From the NCBI RefSeq assembly GCF_902825225.1, contig NZ_CADEAK010000006.1, positions 46,972 through 110,971 on the forward strand: 64,000 nt of DNA, in the 5' to 3' direction. Numbering within the stretch: the first letter of the stretch is position 1; each line of letters begins with the position of its first letter. The notes under the pieces are model-generated. The model saw only the letters and a list, made by a program, of their open reading frames with translations. It had not been told where the DNA came from and searched no databases. The position numbers were made by a program, and so were the translations under genes. Shown piece by piece: positions 21,126-31,183 of the stretch. Origin of the DNA: Bartonella vinsonii subsp. berkhoffii ATCC 51672 (GTDB lineage: Bacteria; Pseudomonadota; Alphaproteobacteria; Rhizobiales; Rhizobiaceae).

Positions 21126-21944
21126 ATGGCTAGAGGTAATGGTTTATTATACGGCAAGCGTGGTTTAATTTTGGGGTTGGCCAATAATCGCTCTATCGCT
21201 TGGGGAATAGCTAAAGCGGCATATAGCGCGGGGGCAGAACTTGCCTTTACCTATCAAGGTGAGGCGATGAAAAAGCGTGTTGAGCCTTTAGCTGAAGAAG
21301 TAAAGGGGTTTGTTTGTGGTCATTGCGATGTTTCTGACAGTGAATCGATTGATGCAGTCTTTAAAGTAATAGAGAAGAAATGGGGCAAACTCGATTTTCT
21401 AGTTCATGCTATCGGTTTTTCTGATAAAGATGAATTAAGCGGTCGTTATATTGATATTAGCGAATCAAATTTTATGATGACTATGAATATTTCCGTTTAT
21501 TCCTTAACGGCTTTAGCCAAACGTGCAGAAAAATTAATGTCGGATGGCGGTTCGATTTTAACACTGAGCTATTATGGTGCAGAAAAGGTTGTTCCCAATT
21601 ATAATGTGATGGGAATTGCAAAAGCGGCTCTTGAAGCCAGCGTGAAATATCTAGCAGTAGATTTAGGTCCACAGCATATTCGTGTTAATGCTATATCTGC
21701 TGGTCCAATTAAAACATTAGCTGCTTCTGGTATTGGTGATTTCCGTTATATTTTAAAATGGAATGAATATAACGCTCCATTACGTCGTACGGTGACAATT
21801 GAAGAAGTAGGTGATTCTGCTCTTTATTTTCTTTCAGATTTGTCTCGTTCTGTTACGGGTGAAGTGCATCATGTAGATTCAGGTTATAATGTCATAGGTA
21901 TGAAAGCTGTTGATGCGCCAGACATTTCCGTCGTTAAAGAATAA
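21126..21944 (+). CDS. fabI: Enoyl-[acyl-carrier-protein] reductase (NADH), FabI
   Basis: About 272 residues. It reduces the trans-2 double bond in fatty-acid elongation. The FabI version of the SDR fold is evident: GKRGLILGLANNRSIAWGIA nucleotide-binding start, and the catalytic stretch PNYNVMGIAKAALE, where the tyrosine and the lysine six residues after it are the active-site pair. SYYGAEK precedes it. I prefer ATG 21126 because the GGGGC sequence lies about 8 bases before it; ATG 21120 is too close. It is a target of diazaborines and triclosan in related bacteria. Confidence 0.94.
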   Translation: MARGNGLLYGKRGLILGLANNRSIAWGIAKAAYSAGAELAFTYQGEAMKKRVEPLAEEVKGFVCGHCDVSDSESIDAVFKVIEKKWGKLDFLVHAIGFSDKDELSGRYIDISESNFMMTMNISVYSLTALAKRAEKLMSDGGSILTLSYYGAEKVVPNYNVMGIAKAALEASVKYLAVDLGPQHIRVNAISAGPIKTLAASGIGDFRYILKWNEYNAPLRRTVTIEEVGDSALYFLSDLSRSVTGEVHHVDSGYNVIGMKAVDAPDISVVKE

Positions 21945-22088
21945 AGTTTTGTTTATAAAGTTTGACTCAACAGCGGTGATTTGACCGAATTTAAAACGGC
22001 CAAGGGTATTTTTGAAGAGAGGTTGTTTTGTACAACGTAACAGAGGCTGTGGTTGCGTATATTTTGGCGGAGAAACGGGTCATTTTTT

Positions 22089-23189
22089 ATGTCGCATAAT
22101 ACATTTGGTCATTTGTTTCGTGTAACGACATGGGGTGAAAGTCATGGCACTGCTCTTGGGTGTGTTATCGATGGTTGTCCTCCGGGAATTATTTTTACGC
22201 TTGCAGAGATCCAAACTTATCTTGATAAGCGCCGACCAGGACAAAGCAAATATACAACGCAGCGGCGGGAACCAGACCAAGTAGAAGTTCTTTCAGGCGT
22301 TGTTGTTCAGGATGATGGAACAACATTGATGACAACAGGGACTCCAATTTCCTTGTTGATTCAAAATACGGATCAGCGCTCGAAAGACTATGGCTCGATT
22401 GCCCATCAATATCGTCCTGGTCATGCAGATTATACTTATGATGTTAAATATGGCATCCGTGATTTTCGAGGTGGTGGGCGTGCTTCAGCGCGTGAAACGG
22501 CAGCACGTGTTGCGGCAGGTGCGATCGCACGTAAAATTGTTCCTGATTTGATTGTACGGGGAGCTGTTATAGCCATTGGTCCTCATACGATTAATCGTGA
22601 ACGTTGGAATTGGTCAGAGATTAATAATAATCCTTTTTTTACACCTGATGCAGAGATGGTACAGGTTTTTAGTGATTATATAGATAAAGTGCGTAAAGAG
22701 GGATCATCTGTTGGAGCTGTTGTTGAGATTATTGCAGAAAATATTCCAGCAGGTTTAGGAGCACCTATTTATGCAAAACTTGATCAAGATATTGCTTCAT
22801 TACTTATGTCGATTAATGCAGTAAAAGGTGTTGAAATAGGTGATGGTTTTGCAGCAGCGCGCCTGACAGGAGAAGAAAATGCAGATGAAATGCAGATGGG
22901 CAGTGACGGAAAGCCACTCTTTTTATCCAATCATGCAGGCGGTATTTTGGGTGGAATATCGAGTGGGCAGCCGATAATTGCACGTTTTGCTGTGAAGCCT
23001 ACTTCATCAATTCTAACACCTCGTCGTTCAATTGATGTTGATGGTCATGATGTAAAAGTTATAACGAAGGGACGTCATGACCCCTGTGTTGGCATTCGTG
23101 CAGTTCCTGTTGGTGAAGCGATGGTTGCTTGTGCTATTGCTGACCATTATTTAAGACATCGCGGTCAGGTTGGGAGCTTTGAGAGGTAA
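22089..23189 (+). CDS. aroC: Chorismate synthase
   Basis: 366 residues from the chosen ATG. It converts 5-enolpyruvylshikimate-3-phosphate to chorismate using reduced FMN. The signatures [15 protein letters not shown] at the N-terminus, [18 protein letters not shown] in the middle and a late [16 protein letters not shown] are all present. The open frame extends 12 codons upstream, but conserved enzymes begin at MSHNTFGH, so the ATG at 22089 is the likely start; a GGAG lies somewhat far upstream. It is followed 3 bases later by the ribB-type gene, probably in one operon. Confidence 0.96.
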   Translation: MSHNTFGHLFRVTTWGESHGTALGCVIDGCPPGIIFTLAEIQTYLDKRRPGQSKYTTQRREPDQVEVLSGVVVQDDGTTLMTTGTPISLLIQNTDQRSKDYGSIAHQYRPGHADYTYDVKYGIRDFRGGGRASARETAARVAAGAIARKIVPDLIVRGAVIAIGPHTINRERWNWSEINNNPFFTPDAEMVQVFSDYIDKVRKEGSSVGAVVEIIAENIPAGLGAPIYAKLDQDIASLLMSINAVKGVEIGDGFAAARLTGEENADEMQMGSDGKPLFLSNHAGGILGGISSGQPIIARFAVKPTSSILTPRRSIDVDGHDVKVITKGRHDPCVGIRAVPVGEAMVACAIADHYLRHRGQVGSFER

Positions 23190-23192
23190 ATA

Positions 23193-24299
23193 ATGGCATA
23201 TGATGAGGACAAAATTGTTTCTGCACTTCAAGCTTTTGAACGTGGTGAAATTGTTGTGGTTACCGATGATGATGACCGTGAAAATGAAGGTGATTTAACG
23301 GTTGCTGCTACCCATTGTACAGAAGAAAAAATGGCATTTATCATTCGTCATACAACAGGTATTATTTGCGCTCCTCTGCCAAAAGAAGAAGCGCAACGGT
23401 TTAATCTTGTTCCTATGGTGCCAGATAATAATTCAGCGCATCGTACCCAGTTTACCGTTACTATTGATTTTAAACATGGAATAACAACGGGGATTTCGGC
23501 ACATGACCGTACATTAGCAGTGCGTAATCTTGCGAATTCAAATGCTGGTCCGAATGATTTTGTTCGTCCAGGACATATTTTTCCTTTGATTGCGCATGAA
23601 GGAGGAGTTCTTATGCGTTCAGGACACACGGAGGCAGCTGTTGATTTATGTAAATTGGTTGGTTTGCCGCCAGTTGGTGTTATCGGTGAGTTGGTCAATG
23701 ATGATGGAAGCGTTAAACATGGAGATGAGATTACAAAATTTGCACAAGATCATCGTTTGCATATCATAACGGTTGCAGATTTAATTGCTTATCGCCAGCG
23801 TAAGGAAATGTTGATCAGGCATGTTGGAGAAATGCATATTGAGACATCAGTAGGTCCCGCTATTGTTCAAAGTTATCAACTTCCTTGGGAAACAGTTCAG
23901 CATGTTGCAATTGTTTTTGGAGATATCCGTGATGGTATAGATATTCCTGTGCGTTTGTACCGTGAAAGCGTTATAAATGATGTTTTTTGTCAATCTTCAG
24001 ATATTATGGCTATCATGCAACGTATGATGGAACGAGAAAAGCGTGGAGTGTTTGTTTATTTGCGTGAAGGATCTGTTGGTGTACAATCAGCTATAGGCAT
24101 TCAGGAGCTGGTAAAAGAAGGTTCAGAAAGCCACATGCAGGCAATTAAACGCGAAGAAGAATGGCGCCAAATTGGTTTAGGATCACAAATTTTAAAACAT
24201 TTGGGGATTCGTTCTGTTATTCTGTATGCTTCTAGAGAGCGCCATTATGTAGGTTTAGAAGGTTTTGGAATTCGTATATCTAGAACAGACATCTTGTGA
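23193..24299 (+). CDS. ribB: 3,4-dihydroxy-2-butanone 4-phosphate synthase with degenerate GTP cyclohydrolase II domain (RibBX-like)
   Basis: 368 residues. The N-terminal half (1-205) is a complete RibB: acidic metal motif [10 protein letters not shown] (residues 25-34) and [11 protein letters not shown]. It makes the four-carbon unit of riboflavin from ribulose-5-phosphate. The C-terminal half (about 206-368) has the size and tail of GTP cyclohydrolase II, but lacks the zinc motif with three cysteines (CxxGDxxGSxRCDCG type); only VINDVFCQS is seen at that place. The second activity is therefore probably lost, as in the RibBX fusions described in other proteobacteria. A separate ribA would be needed. 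Confidence 0.92.
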   Translation: MAYDEDKIVSALQAFERGEIVVVTDDDDRENEGDLTVAATHCTEEKMAFIIRHTTGIICAPLPKEEAQRFNLVPMVPDNNSAHRTQFTVTIDFKHGITTGISAHDRTLAVRNLANSNAGPNDFVRPGHIFPLIAHEGGVLMRSGHTEAAVDLCKLVGLPPVGVIGELVNDDGSVKHGDEITKFAQDHRLHIITVADLIAYRQRKEMLIRHVGEMHIETSVGPAIVQSYQLPWETVQHVAIVFGDIRDGIDIPVRLYRESVINDVFCQSSDIMAIMQRMMEREKRGVFVYLREGSVGVQSAIGIQELVKEGSESHMQAIKREEEWRQIGLGSQILKHLGIRSVILYASRERHYVGLEGFGIRISRTDIL

Positions 24300-24306
24300 G
24301 GATCGC

Positions 24307-24561
24307 ATGAAACAAGAGATAAATAAGGGGGATATTACGGCTTTAAGTTTTGAAGAAGCACTGAAGCAACTTGAAGTGATTGTTGAGAATTTGGAACGCG
24401 GGGATATTCCTTTAGAACAATCAATAGATATTTATGAACGTGGTGAATCTCTCAAAAAACACTGCGAAAAACTTTTAAAAGTCGCTGAAGTTAAAGTTGA
24501 GAAAATTCAGCTTTCAGAGGGAGGATCTCCAGAAGGAGTAGAGTCTCTTGATTCTGAATAA
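24307..24561 (+). CDS. xseB: Exodeoxyribonuclease VII small subunit
   Basis: 84 residues, one XseB helical hairpin domain: [20 protein letters not shown], then [23 protein letters not shown]. Several copies bind the XseA subunit to form the nuclease. The frame is open 14 codons further upstream inside ribB, but ATG 24307 has GAGG 5 bases before it and matches the usual length. It is followed after 237 bases by dxs, a pairing common in Proteobacteria. Confidence 0.94.
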   Translation: MKQEINKGDITALSFEEALKQLEVIVENLERGDIPLEQSIDIYERGESLKKHCEKLLKVAEVKVEKIQLSEGGSPEGVESLDSE

Positions 24562-24798
24562 TAGTTAAGTAATTTGGGGATATTTATTGCAAGAGAGGTG
24601 AGCAGTGACTTAGTTTAAAGGGAAGGAATTTATCAGTTTCTTTTTTATGAAATAAGTGAGGAAATGGGGAAAAACCATAAATCATCACCAGTAGAGAACA
24701 TTTTCCAGTAACAATATGCTAAATTATATATAGAGGAGGGGAGGAGGTATATTCTTACTATTTCACTCTCTTGATGCGATAATATTAAGGAGCTTTTT

Positions 24799-26715
24799 TT
24801 GTCTCAGGTCTTAACGCCATTGCTTGATCGTATTTGTGTACCGCATGATTTGCGGGCATTGCCTGAGTCTGATTTGGTAAAATTAGCTGATGAGTTGCGG
24901 ACGGAAACAATTGATGCGGTTTCCGTAACAGGTGGTCATCTTGGTGCAGGACTTGGTGTTATTGAGCTCACAGTTGCATTGCATTATGTTTTTAATACAC
25001 CTGAGGATAGGATTATTTGGGATGTTGGTCATCAAGCTTATCCGCATAAGATTTTAACAGGGCGTAGAGATAGAATTCGCACATTGCGCCAAGAGGGAGG
25101 GTTATCAGGTTTTACGAAGCGTTCAGAAAGTGTGTATGATCCATTTGGCGCTGGTCATTCTTCTACTTCTATTTCAGCTGGACTTGGTATGGCGGTAGTG
25201 AGTGCTTTAAAAGCAGAGGAAAAGCGGAATATCATTACTGTGATTGGTGATGGAGCTATGTCTGCTGGTATGGCTTATGAAGCGATGAATAATGCTGGTG
25301 CTTTGAATGCGCGTTTGATTGTTGTTCTTAATGATAATGATATGTCTATTGCACCACCTACAGGTGCTATGAGCGCGCATCTTGCACGATTGGTCTCTCG
25401 TCCTGCTTACCGTAGTTTGCGTGAACGGATCAAAGTACTAGGCGAAAAATTGCCCAAGTTCTTTTTAGATAAAGCACGTCTTTCAGAAGAATTTGCACGT
25501 GGTTTTTTGGTTGGGGGAACTTTATTTGAAGAGCTTGGTTTTTATTATGTTGGACCAATTGATGGACACAATTTAAAACATTTATTGCCTGTTTTGAAAA
25601 ATGTTCGTGAATATCCTCATGGGCCAGTTTTAGTACATGTGGTGACGCATAAAGGAAAAGGCTATGCACCGGCAGAAGCGTCATCTGATAAATATCACGG
25701 TGTTAATCGTTTTGATATTGTAACAGGGAAACAGGTTAAAGCGCAAAGCAATGTTCTTTCTTATACTAAGGTGTTTTCTAAGGCTTTAATAGAAGAAGCT
25801 ACGCATGATGATAAGATTGTGAGTATAACAGCAGCAATGCCGACGGGAACAGGACTTGATGCTTTTGCTGAAAAATTTCCTGAAAGAATGTTTGATGTTG
25901 GTATAGCTGAACAGCATGCGGTTACTTTTGCTGCTGGCATTGCTTGTGAGGGGTATAAGCCTTTTGTCGCGATTTATTCTACTTTTTTACAGCGCGCTTA
26001 TGATCAGATTATCCATGATGTATCGATTCAAAAATTACCTGTGCGTTTTGCGATTGATCGAGCAGGCTTTGTGGGGGCAGATGGCGCAACGCATGCTGGT
26101 AGTTTTGATATTGTTTTTTTGACCACTCTTCCTGAATTTGTTGTGATGGCGCCGTCTGATGAAATCGAGTTGATGCATATGGTGCGTACTGCTGCAGCTT
26201 ATGATCAAGGTCCACTTTCTTTTCGTTATCCGCGTGGTGAAGGTGTTGGCATGGATTTACCGCAGCGCGGTGAGTTGTTAGAGATTGGAAAAGGGCGTGT
26301 TCTGCGTGAAGGCAATAGGATAGCTTTAGTATGTTTTGGAACACGGATGTCAGAAGTGTTAAGAGCTGCTGATGCGTTGGTTGCGGAAGGTTTGTCGACA
26401 ACGGTTGCAGATGCACGGTTTGCAAAGCCTTTGGATAAGGATTTGATGCGTTGTTTGGCACGTGAGCATGAAATATTAGTGACAATTGAAGAAGGTGCAA
26501 TAGGCGGATTTGGAGCGCACTTATTACAATTTTTAGCGCAAGAAGGGCTTTTAGAGTATGGTTTAAAAGTCCGCACATTAAAACTTCCTGATGAATATTT
26601 AAACCATGGTTCACCAGAGAAAGTTCTTTCTCGTGTAGGACTTGATGCTGTTGGTATTGTTAACACGGTTTTTACTGCTTTAGGACGTAAGATTCGGACA
26701 GTGCAGAAATTTTGA
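24799..26715 (+). CDS. dxs: 1-deoxy-D-xylulose-5-phosphate synthase
   Basis: 638-residue thiamine-diphosphate enzyme, first step of the MEP isoprenoid pathway, condensing pyruvate and glyceraldehyde-3-phosphate. Seen: [30 protein letters not shown], the ThDP motif [18 protein letters not shown], and the transketolase-like [14 protein letters not shown] with the catalytic glutamate. Length is normal. It starts at a TTG with an excellent TAAGGAG 7 bases upstream. It is followed 7 bases later by tlyA, so probably in one operon. Confidence 0.97.
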   Translation: MSQVLTPLLDRICVPHDLRALPESDLVKLADELRTETIDAVSVTGGHLGAGLGVIELTVALHYVFNTPEDRIIWDVGHQAYPHKILTGRRDRIRTLRQEGGLSGFTKRSESVYDPFGAGHSSTSISAGLGMAVVSALKAEEKRNIITVIGDGAMSAGMAYEAMNNAGALNARLIVVLNDNDMSIAPPTGAMSAHLARLVSRPAYRSLRERIKVLGEKLPKFFLDKARLSEEFARGFLVGGTLFEELGFYYVGPIDGHNLKHLLPVLKNVREYPHGPVLVHVVTHKGKGYAPAEASSDKYHGVNRFDIVTGKQVKAQSNVLSYTKVFSKALIEEATHDDKIVSITAAMPTGTGLDAFAEKFPERMFDVGIAEQHAVTFAAGIACEGYKPFVAIYSTFLQRAYDQIIHDVSIQKLPVRFAIDRAGFVGADGATHAGSFDIVFLTTLPEFVVMAPSDEIELMHMVRTAAAYDQGPLSFRYPRGEGVGMDLPQRGELLEIGKGRVLREGNRIALVCFGTRMSEVLRAADALVAEGLSTTVADARFAKPLDKDLMRCLAREHEILVTIEEGAIGGFGAHLLQFLAQEGLLEYGLKVRTLKLPDEYLNHGSPEKVLSRVGLDAVGIVNTVFTALGRKIRTVQKF

Positions 26716-26722
26716 GTATGAG

Positions 26723-27469
26723 ATGGCTGTTAGGAAAAGGCTTGATGTTCTTTTAGTTGAAAAAAACTTTTTTATAACACGCTCACGAGCGCGTGATGCT
26801 ATTATGCGCCAAACCGTTAAAGTTGATGGTACAGTAATTTTAAAAGCTGGGCAAATCATTTCTGATGATGCAGAGATTGTCGTTTGTGATCCAGCACAGA
26901 GTTATGTTTCACGTGCAGCGTTAAAATTGATTTGTGCACTTGATGCTTTTCCAATTATAACAGATCAAGTGATCGCCATTGATATTGGTGCATCAACAGG
27001 TGGTTTTACACAAGTTCTCTTAGAACGTGGAGCGGTTCATGTTATTGCGGTTGATGTTGGTCACCATCAATTGGATGCACGTTTATTGAACAATAGTGCA
27101 ATAACCTTATTAGAAGGTTTAAATGTCAGAGATTTGAAACAAGAACATTTAGGCGGACGAGAAATTGATCTCATTGTTTCAGATGTCAGCTTTATTTCTC
27201 TTAAACTTGCATTACCTCCTGTTTTGTCTTTAGCCAAGAAGGGAGCTCAAGCTATGTTATTAGTAAAGCCTCAATTTGAAGTTGGTCGAAAAGCTCTTGG
27301 CAAGGGCGGAGTACTAAAAAATCCATTAATGGCGAAAGAAAGTGCTGAAAGACTTTTTGATTGGTTAAACATGCAAGGAGGGTGGAGTGCAAAAGGTTTG
27401 CTTCCTTCACCTATTGCAGGTGGTGATGGTAATTTAGAATATTTGTTGTTTGGAGAAAAACAAGATTGA
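26723..27469 (+). CDS. tlyA: TlyA family rRNA 2'-O-methyltransferase
   Basis: 248 residues. The N-terminal S4 RNA-binding domain (about 1-65) contains LDVLLVEKNFFITRSRARDA. The C-terminal Rossmann methyltransferase domain has the SAM motif AIDIGASTGGFTQVLLERGA and the conserved DLIVSDVSFISL. In mycobacteria TlyA methylates 16S and 23S rRNA cytidines. The old hemolysin name is not supported by the domain content. It sits between dxs and the m5U methyltransferase gene, overlapping the latter by 4 bases. Confidence 0.9.
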   Translation: MAVRKRLDVLLVEKNFFITRSRARDAIMRQTVKVDGTVILKAGQIISDDAEIVVCDPAQSYVSRAALKLICALDAFPIITDQVIAIDIGASTGGFTQVLLERGAVHVIAVDVGHHQLDARLLNNSAITLLEGLNVRDLKQEHLGGREIDLIVSDVSFISLKLALPPVLSLAKKGAQAMLLVKPQFEVGRKALGKGGVLKNPLMAKESAERLFDWLNMQGGWSAKGLLPSPIAGGDGNLEYLLFGEKQD

Positions 27470-28719
27470 ATGGCAATGTCATAATAGACCATATGGGAAT
27501 GAATGGTCATGGTATCGTCAAAACATTACATGGTTTGGTTTATGTTCCTTTTACTTTACCAGGAGAGTGTGCTGAAATCACCGTTCATGGAAAATATGCT
27601 ACACTCAAAGCATTAAAGGGAAAATCACCAGAACGCATTGATGCTCTTTGTCGGCATTTTGGAGAATGTGGGGGGTGTGCACTCCAGCATTGGCATCCTG
27701 AGGTTTATCGCGAATGGAAACGACAATTGGTTTTTGATGCGCTTAAAGAGTATAGGCTTGATGTTGTTGTTTCTCCTTTAATCGAATGTAAGCCCTATAG
27801 CCGGCGGCGGATGACACTAACAGCATCCATGACACCACAAGGTTTGAGAGTCGGTTTTAATCGTCACTTCTCTCATGAGATTGTAGTTCTTGAGGAATGT
27901 CCAGTAAGCCGACCAGAGCTTATATCTAAGCTAGATGATATCAGGATCCTTTGTGCTTGTTTAAGCAATTATGCTAAACGATTTCATATCACAATCACAC
28001 TTGTTGAAAATGGTTTTGATGTTGCTTTAAGTGGTTGTGCTGTACACAATGAGTCAATTCGTCAGAAAATGGTACATATAGCTCTTTCGTGTGGGATTAC
28101 GCGTTTGTCTGTTGAAGGTGAAGTTTTGATTGAACAAGAAAAACCATTAATATACTTCGGAGATGTCTGTGTTGAATTTCCGGCTGGAGGCTTTCTCCAA
28201 GCAACTTTTGAAGCAGAAAATATGATGGGCGATATTATTTTAACTCATTTAAAAAAAGCAAAAAATGCTCTTGATTTATTTTCTGGGGTAGGAACATTTA
28301 CATTGCGCATGGCTAAAAAAATGAACGTCCATGCAGTAGAAAACGACGAGCGAGCATTAGCAAATTTAGATTCCGCAGCACGTTTTGCAACGGGTTTAAA
28401 AACAGTAACTTGTGAAAAACGTGATCTTTTCCGCCGTCCACTTTCTGTGAAGGAACTTGAATGTTTTGAGTGTGTTGTTTTTGATCCTCCACGCGCTGGT
28501 GCAGAACAACAAGTCCGTGAATTGGCAAAAACAACAATATCTCGTGTCGTGGCGATTTCATGCAATCCTATTACATTTGCGCGTGATTTATCTCTTCTTG
28601 TAGCAGGTGATTATACAATAGAAAAAATCATACCAATTGATCAATTTTTATGGTCACCCCATGTTGAAATTGTTGCTCTTTTGAGCAAACGCAAAGCAAA
28701 GGCAAGTTGGAAGCTTTAG
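27466..28719 (+). CDS. 23S rRNA (uracil-5-)-methyltransferase, RumA/RlmD-like iron-sulfur enzyme
   Basis: 417 residues of the TrmA/RumA family. Iron-sulfur ligands are visible as CRHFGECGGC (Cys, Cys and Cys with x5 and x2 spacing), with the fourth likely in LEECPV. The methyltransferase domain carries DLFSGVGTFTLRMAK for SAM. FDPPRAGAEQQV and the catalytic cysteine in AISCNP identify an m5U enzyme. The frame starts with TTG at 27466, overlapping the tlyA stop; this keeps the N-terminal beta strand that matches the family. Which uridine is modified is not decided by sequence. Confidence 0.88.
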   Translation: MNGNVIIDHMGMNGHGIVKTLHGLVYVPFTLPGECAEITVHGKYATLKALKGKSPERIDALCRHFGECGGCALQHWHPEVYREWKRQLVFDALKEYRLDVVVSPLIECKPYSRRRMTLTASMTPQGLRVGFNRHFSHEIVVLEECPVSRPELISKLDDIRILCACLSNYAKRFHITITLVENGFDVALSGCAVHNESIRQKMVHIALSCGITRLSVEGEVLIEQEKPLIYFGDVCVEFPAGGFLQATFEAENMMGDIILTHLKKAKNALDLFSGVGTFTLRMAKKMNVHAVENDERALANLDSAARFATGLKTVTCEKRDLFRRPLSVKELECFECVVFDPPRAGAEQQVRELAKTTISRVVAISCNPITFARDLSLLVAGDYTIEKIIPIDQFLWSPHVEIVALLSKRKAKASWKL

Positions 28720-28781
28720 TCTCAATTAAAGAGTCTTTTTGAATCTTATTAAAAATGTTAAATGAGTTGATTGGGTATATT

Positions 28782-30200
28782 TTATGAAAGTGCTGTTCCA
28801 CCAATTGTCATATTATTGATTCGCAAATGAGGTTGCCCAACGCCAACAGGAACGTTTTGTCCAGCTTTTCCGCACATGCCAATACCATTATCAAGTTTGC
28901 TATCATTGCCAATCATGGTAATATGTTTCATGGCATCTGGTCCGTTTCCGATAAGGGTTGCACCTTTAATAGGTGCTACAATTTTACCATTTTCTACTCT
29001 GTAAGCTTCAGTGCATTCAAAGACGAATTTTCCAGAAGTGATATCGACTTGTCCTCCACCAAATGAAACAGCGTAGATACCATTTTTTAATGAAGATAGA
29101 ATTTCTTCAGGTGTTTTATCACCTCCTAGCATCATAGTATTGGTCATCCGCGGTATTGGCGCATGTGCATAAGATTCACGCCGTCCATTACCGGTTGGAT
29201 GAACACCCATAAGACGGGCATTTAGTCTGTCTTGCATAAAACCGATAAGTTTTCCGTCTTCAATAAGAACGTTATATCCTGATGGGGTTCCTTCATCATC
29301 GACAGTGAGTGAGCCACGACACTGAGGAATTGTACCATCATCAACAACTGTCACACCTTTTGCAGCAACTTGTTGACCCAAAAGTCCAGCAAAAGCAGAG
29401 GTTTTTTTGCGGTTAAAGTCACTTTCCAAACCATGGCCTACGGCTTCATGAAGCATAACACCGGGCCATCCATTAGCGAGGACGACATCAAATGTTCCTG
29501 CTGGTGCTGCTTCTGCTTCTAAGTTTATGAGAGCCATACGTAAGGCTTCATCAGCAGCCTTTTTCCAGTTTTCTTCATGAATAAACTGGCTAAATGCTTG
29601 GCGTCCACCACATCCGTAGAAGCCATTTTCACGCCGATTGCCTTCAGCAGCAACTACAGATATAGAGAGTCGTACAAGAGGACGAATATCACGAATCAAA
29701 TGACCATCTGCACGTAAAATTTCAATATGCTGGAGAGAACCGGAAAGAGAAACAGTCACTTGGTGCAACTTATCATTCTTTGCACGTAAATAGGCATCAA
29801 TTTTTTGCAAAAGCGCACTTTTGTCTTCAAATGATGGAGTGTCAAGAGGATTAAGGGGTTGATAGAGTCTTTTGTTTGTCTGTTGAGGTGCTACACTATA
29901 AGGTCCTGTATGATTATTATAGGTAACAGCTTTAGCCGCTTCACTGGCACGTTTGAGTGCAGCAGCGGTTAATTCACTAGAATGCGCATATCCAGTAGCT
30001 TCTCCAGCAACAACGCGCAGACCAAATCCCATATCTTGATGAAATGAGCCATTTTTAAGCTGTCCATTATCAAATAAAAGCGTTTCACTTTCGGTATACT
30101 CAAGGTAAAGTTCACCATCATCAGCATGATGAAGTGTTTCTTGTACAAGTGATTGCACTTTAGATGAATCAATATCAAAATGGTCGATCAATGATTTCAT
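28782..30200 (-). CDS. tldD: Metalloprotease TldD
   Basis: 472-residue TldD, partner of PmbA (TldE) in a heterodimeric cytoplasmic zinc protease that processes small peptides such as microcins and the antitoxin CcdA in enterobacteria. The zinc motif HEAVGH is at residues 251-256 (HExxxH), with GLESDFNRK following. The glycine-rich C-terminal TldD region (TIGGTALS at the end) is intact. The ATG has AGGAT 7 bases upstream. pmbA is not in the window. It is convergent with the m5U methyltransferase gene across 62 bases. Confidence 0.96.
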   Translation of the reverse strand: MKSLIDHFDIDSSKVQSLVQETLHHADDGELYLEYTESETLLFDNGQLKNGSFHQDMGFGLRVVAGEATGYAHSSELTAAALKRASEAAKAVTYNNHTGPYSVAPQQTNKRLYQPLNPLDTPSFEDKSALLQKIDAYLRAKNDKLHQVTVSLSGSLQHIEILRADGHLIRDIRPLVRLSISVVAAEGNRRENGFYGCGGRQAFSQFIHEENWKKAADEALRMALINLEAEAAPAGTFDVVLANGWPGVMLHEAVGHGLESDFNRKKTSAFAGLLGQQVAAKGVTVVDDGTIPQCRGSLTVDDEGTPSGYNVLIEDGKLIGFMQDRLNARLMGVHPTGNGRRESYAHAPIPRMTNTMMLGGDKTPEEILSSLKNGIYAVSFGGGQVDITSGKFVFECTEAYRVENGKIVAPIKGATLIGNGPDAMKHITMIGNDSKLDNGIGMCGKAGQNVPVGVGQPHLRINNMTIGGTALS

Positions 30201-30305
30201 AGTGATTATCCTATTTTCATGGAGAATTGGAAAACTTCCAGTTATCTTTTTTTAAAGCGGTAGAGTGCGTTATGAGACTTGAATTCTTAAATACGCATAA
30301 AGTTG

Positions 30306-30845
30306 TTAAGTTGGGAGATTTGCATAAGCATCACTAAGCCCTTTGAGGTCAATGATTCCTCCAACGGCTTGTTCAGGAGTTGTAAAAATAAAGTAGGTTA
30401 CCATTTTCCCCTTAAAAAAGAGCTGTAATATGTCTTTTTTAAGGACAGCTTCAGCAACACAATTGTCACCAAGGCATCGGCGATATTCTAGTCTTCCCAT
30501 ATTTTTATCGTCAATTTTGAGACCAACACCAGGACGTAATTCCACGCGGATTGGAACAAAAACACGCATCAAAGCTCCTTGATCTTTAGGGAGTTTATAA
30601 AATGTAACGCGCAGAGTAATGTCATGACGATTTTGTGTGTGTACGTTTTGGACAACTTCACATTGCATGTTAGGTGTACCTGGTGGGAGAGAACAAACTT
30701 TTGTCCATGCACCATAGGTTTGTGGGGCGGGGACACTTTGTACATGAGAGGTTTGTACAAGGGCATGATGAGCAGAAACATTAGTGAGTGCACAAAGAAG
30801 AACACCAACAAAGAAAGTTTTTTTTAGCAATTTATGAAGTCCCAC
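30306..30845 (-). CDS. Invasion-associated locus B (IalB) family periplasmic protein
   Basis: 179 residues beginning with a clear signal peptide (KKTFFVGVLLCALTNVSA, about residues 8-25). The mature part has the IalB pattern: an early GAWTKVC segment, a paired cysteine in MQCEVVQ, a GVGLKIDDK strand, a RRCLGDNCVAEAVL cysteine pair, and a final FTTPEQAVGGIIDLKGL. IalB-type proteins are periplasmic or outer-membrane associated; Bartonella IalB affects erythrocyte entry, but the family is widespread in Rhizobiales and this copy need not be the invasion factor itself. The start codon is GTG. Confidence 0.85.
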   Translation of the reverse strand: MGLHKLLKKTFFVGVLLCALTNVSAHHALVQTSHVQSVPAPQTYGAWTKVCSLPPGTPNMQCEVVQNVHTQNRHDITLRVTFYKLPKDQGALMRVFVPIRVELRPGVGLKIDDKNMGRLEYRRCLGDNCVAEAVLKKDILQLFFKGKMVTYFIFTTPEQAVGGIIDLKGLSDAYANLPT

Positions 30846-31183
30846 AGAAAACCCTAACCGTAGCTCTGTATAAAAAATGAATTCTCAAGATAGAATTGTA
30901 ACATAAAACTATTGTCTCCCCAAATATATTAATCCATATGCACAAGATAAAATATATCATATAAGAGAAGGTTTTTAGCGTTGCTTTATGATGTTTGGTA
31001 GATGTATAGAGTATGCTTGTTATTTAAGAAATAATGTGTATTGAAAAAATGTCTTTTTGTTGCAAAGATCTTCGTCTGTTTTTAGAAGAGATATCATTTT
31101 CAAAAACATTGTGCTCTTAATTTGTTATTCGCATATGCTAATAAGCAGTGTTTGTTTGTAGATGACAGAAATAGAAAAGGTCT
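30846..31183. other. Divergent intergenic region where relatives carry coxBA
   Basis: 338 AT-rich bases between the starts of the IalB-like gene and ctaB. No frame with coding character and no recognisable remnant of oxidase subunits. In rhizobial relatives this is, from memory, the place of coxB and coxA. Confidence 0.5.

Noticed and set aside
26009..26614. 201-codon minus-strand frame inside dxs
   Set aside because: Shadow of the well-supported dxs gene; composition rich in H, L and Q, typical of an antisense frame.
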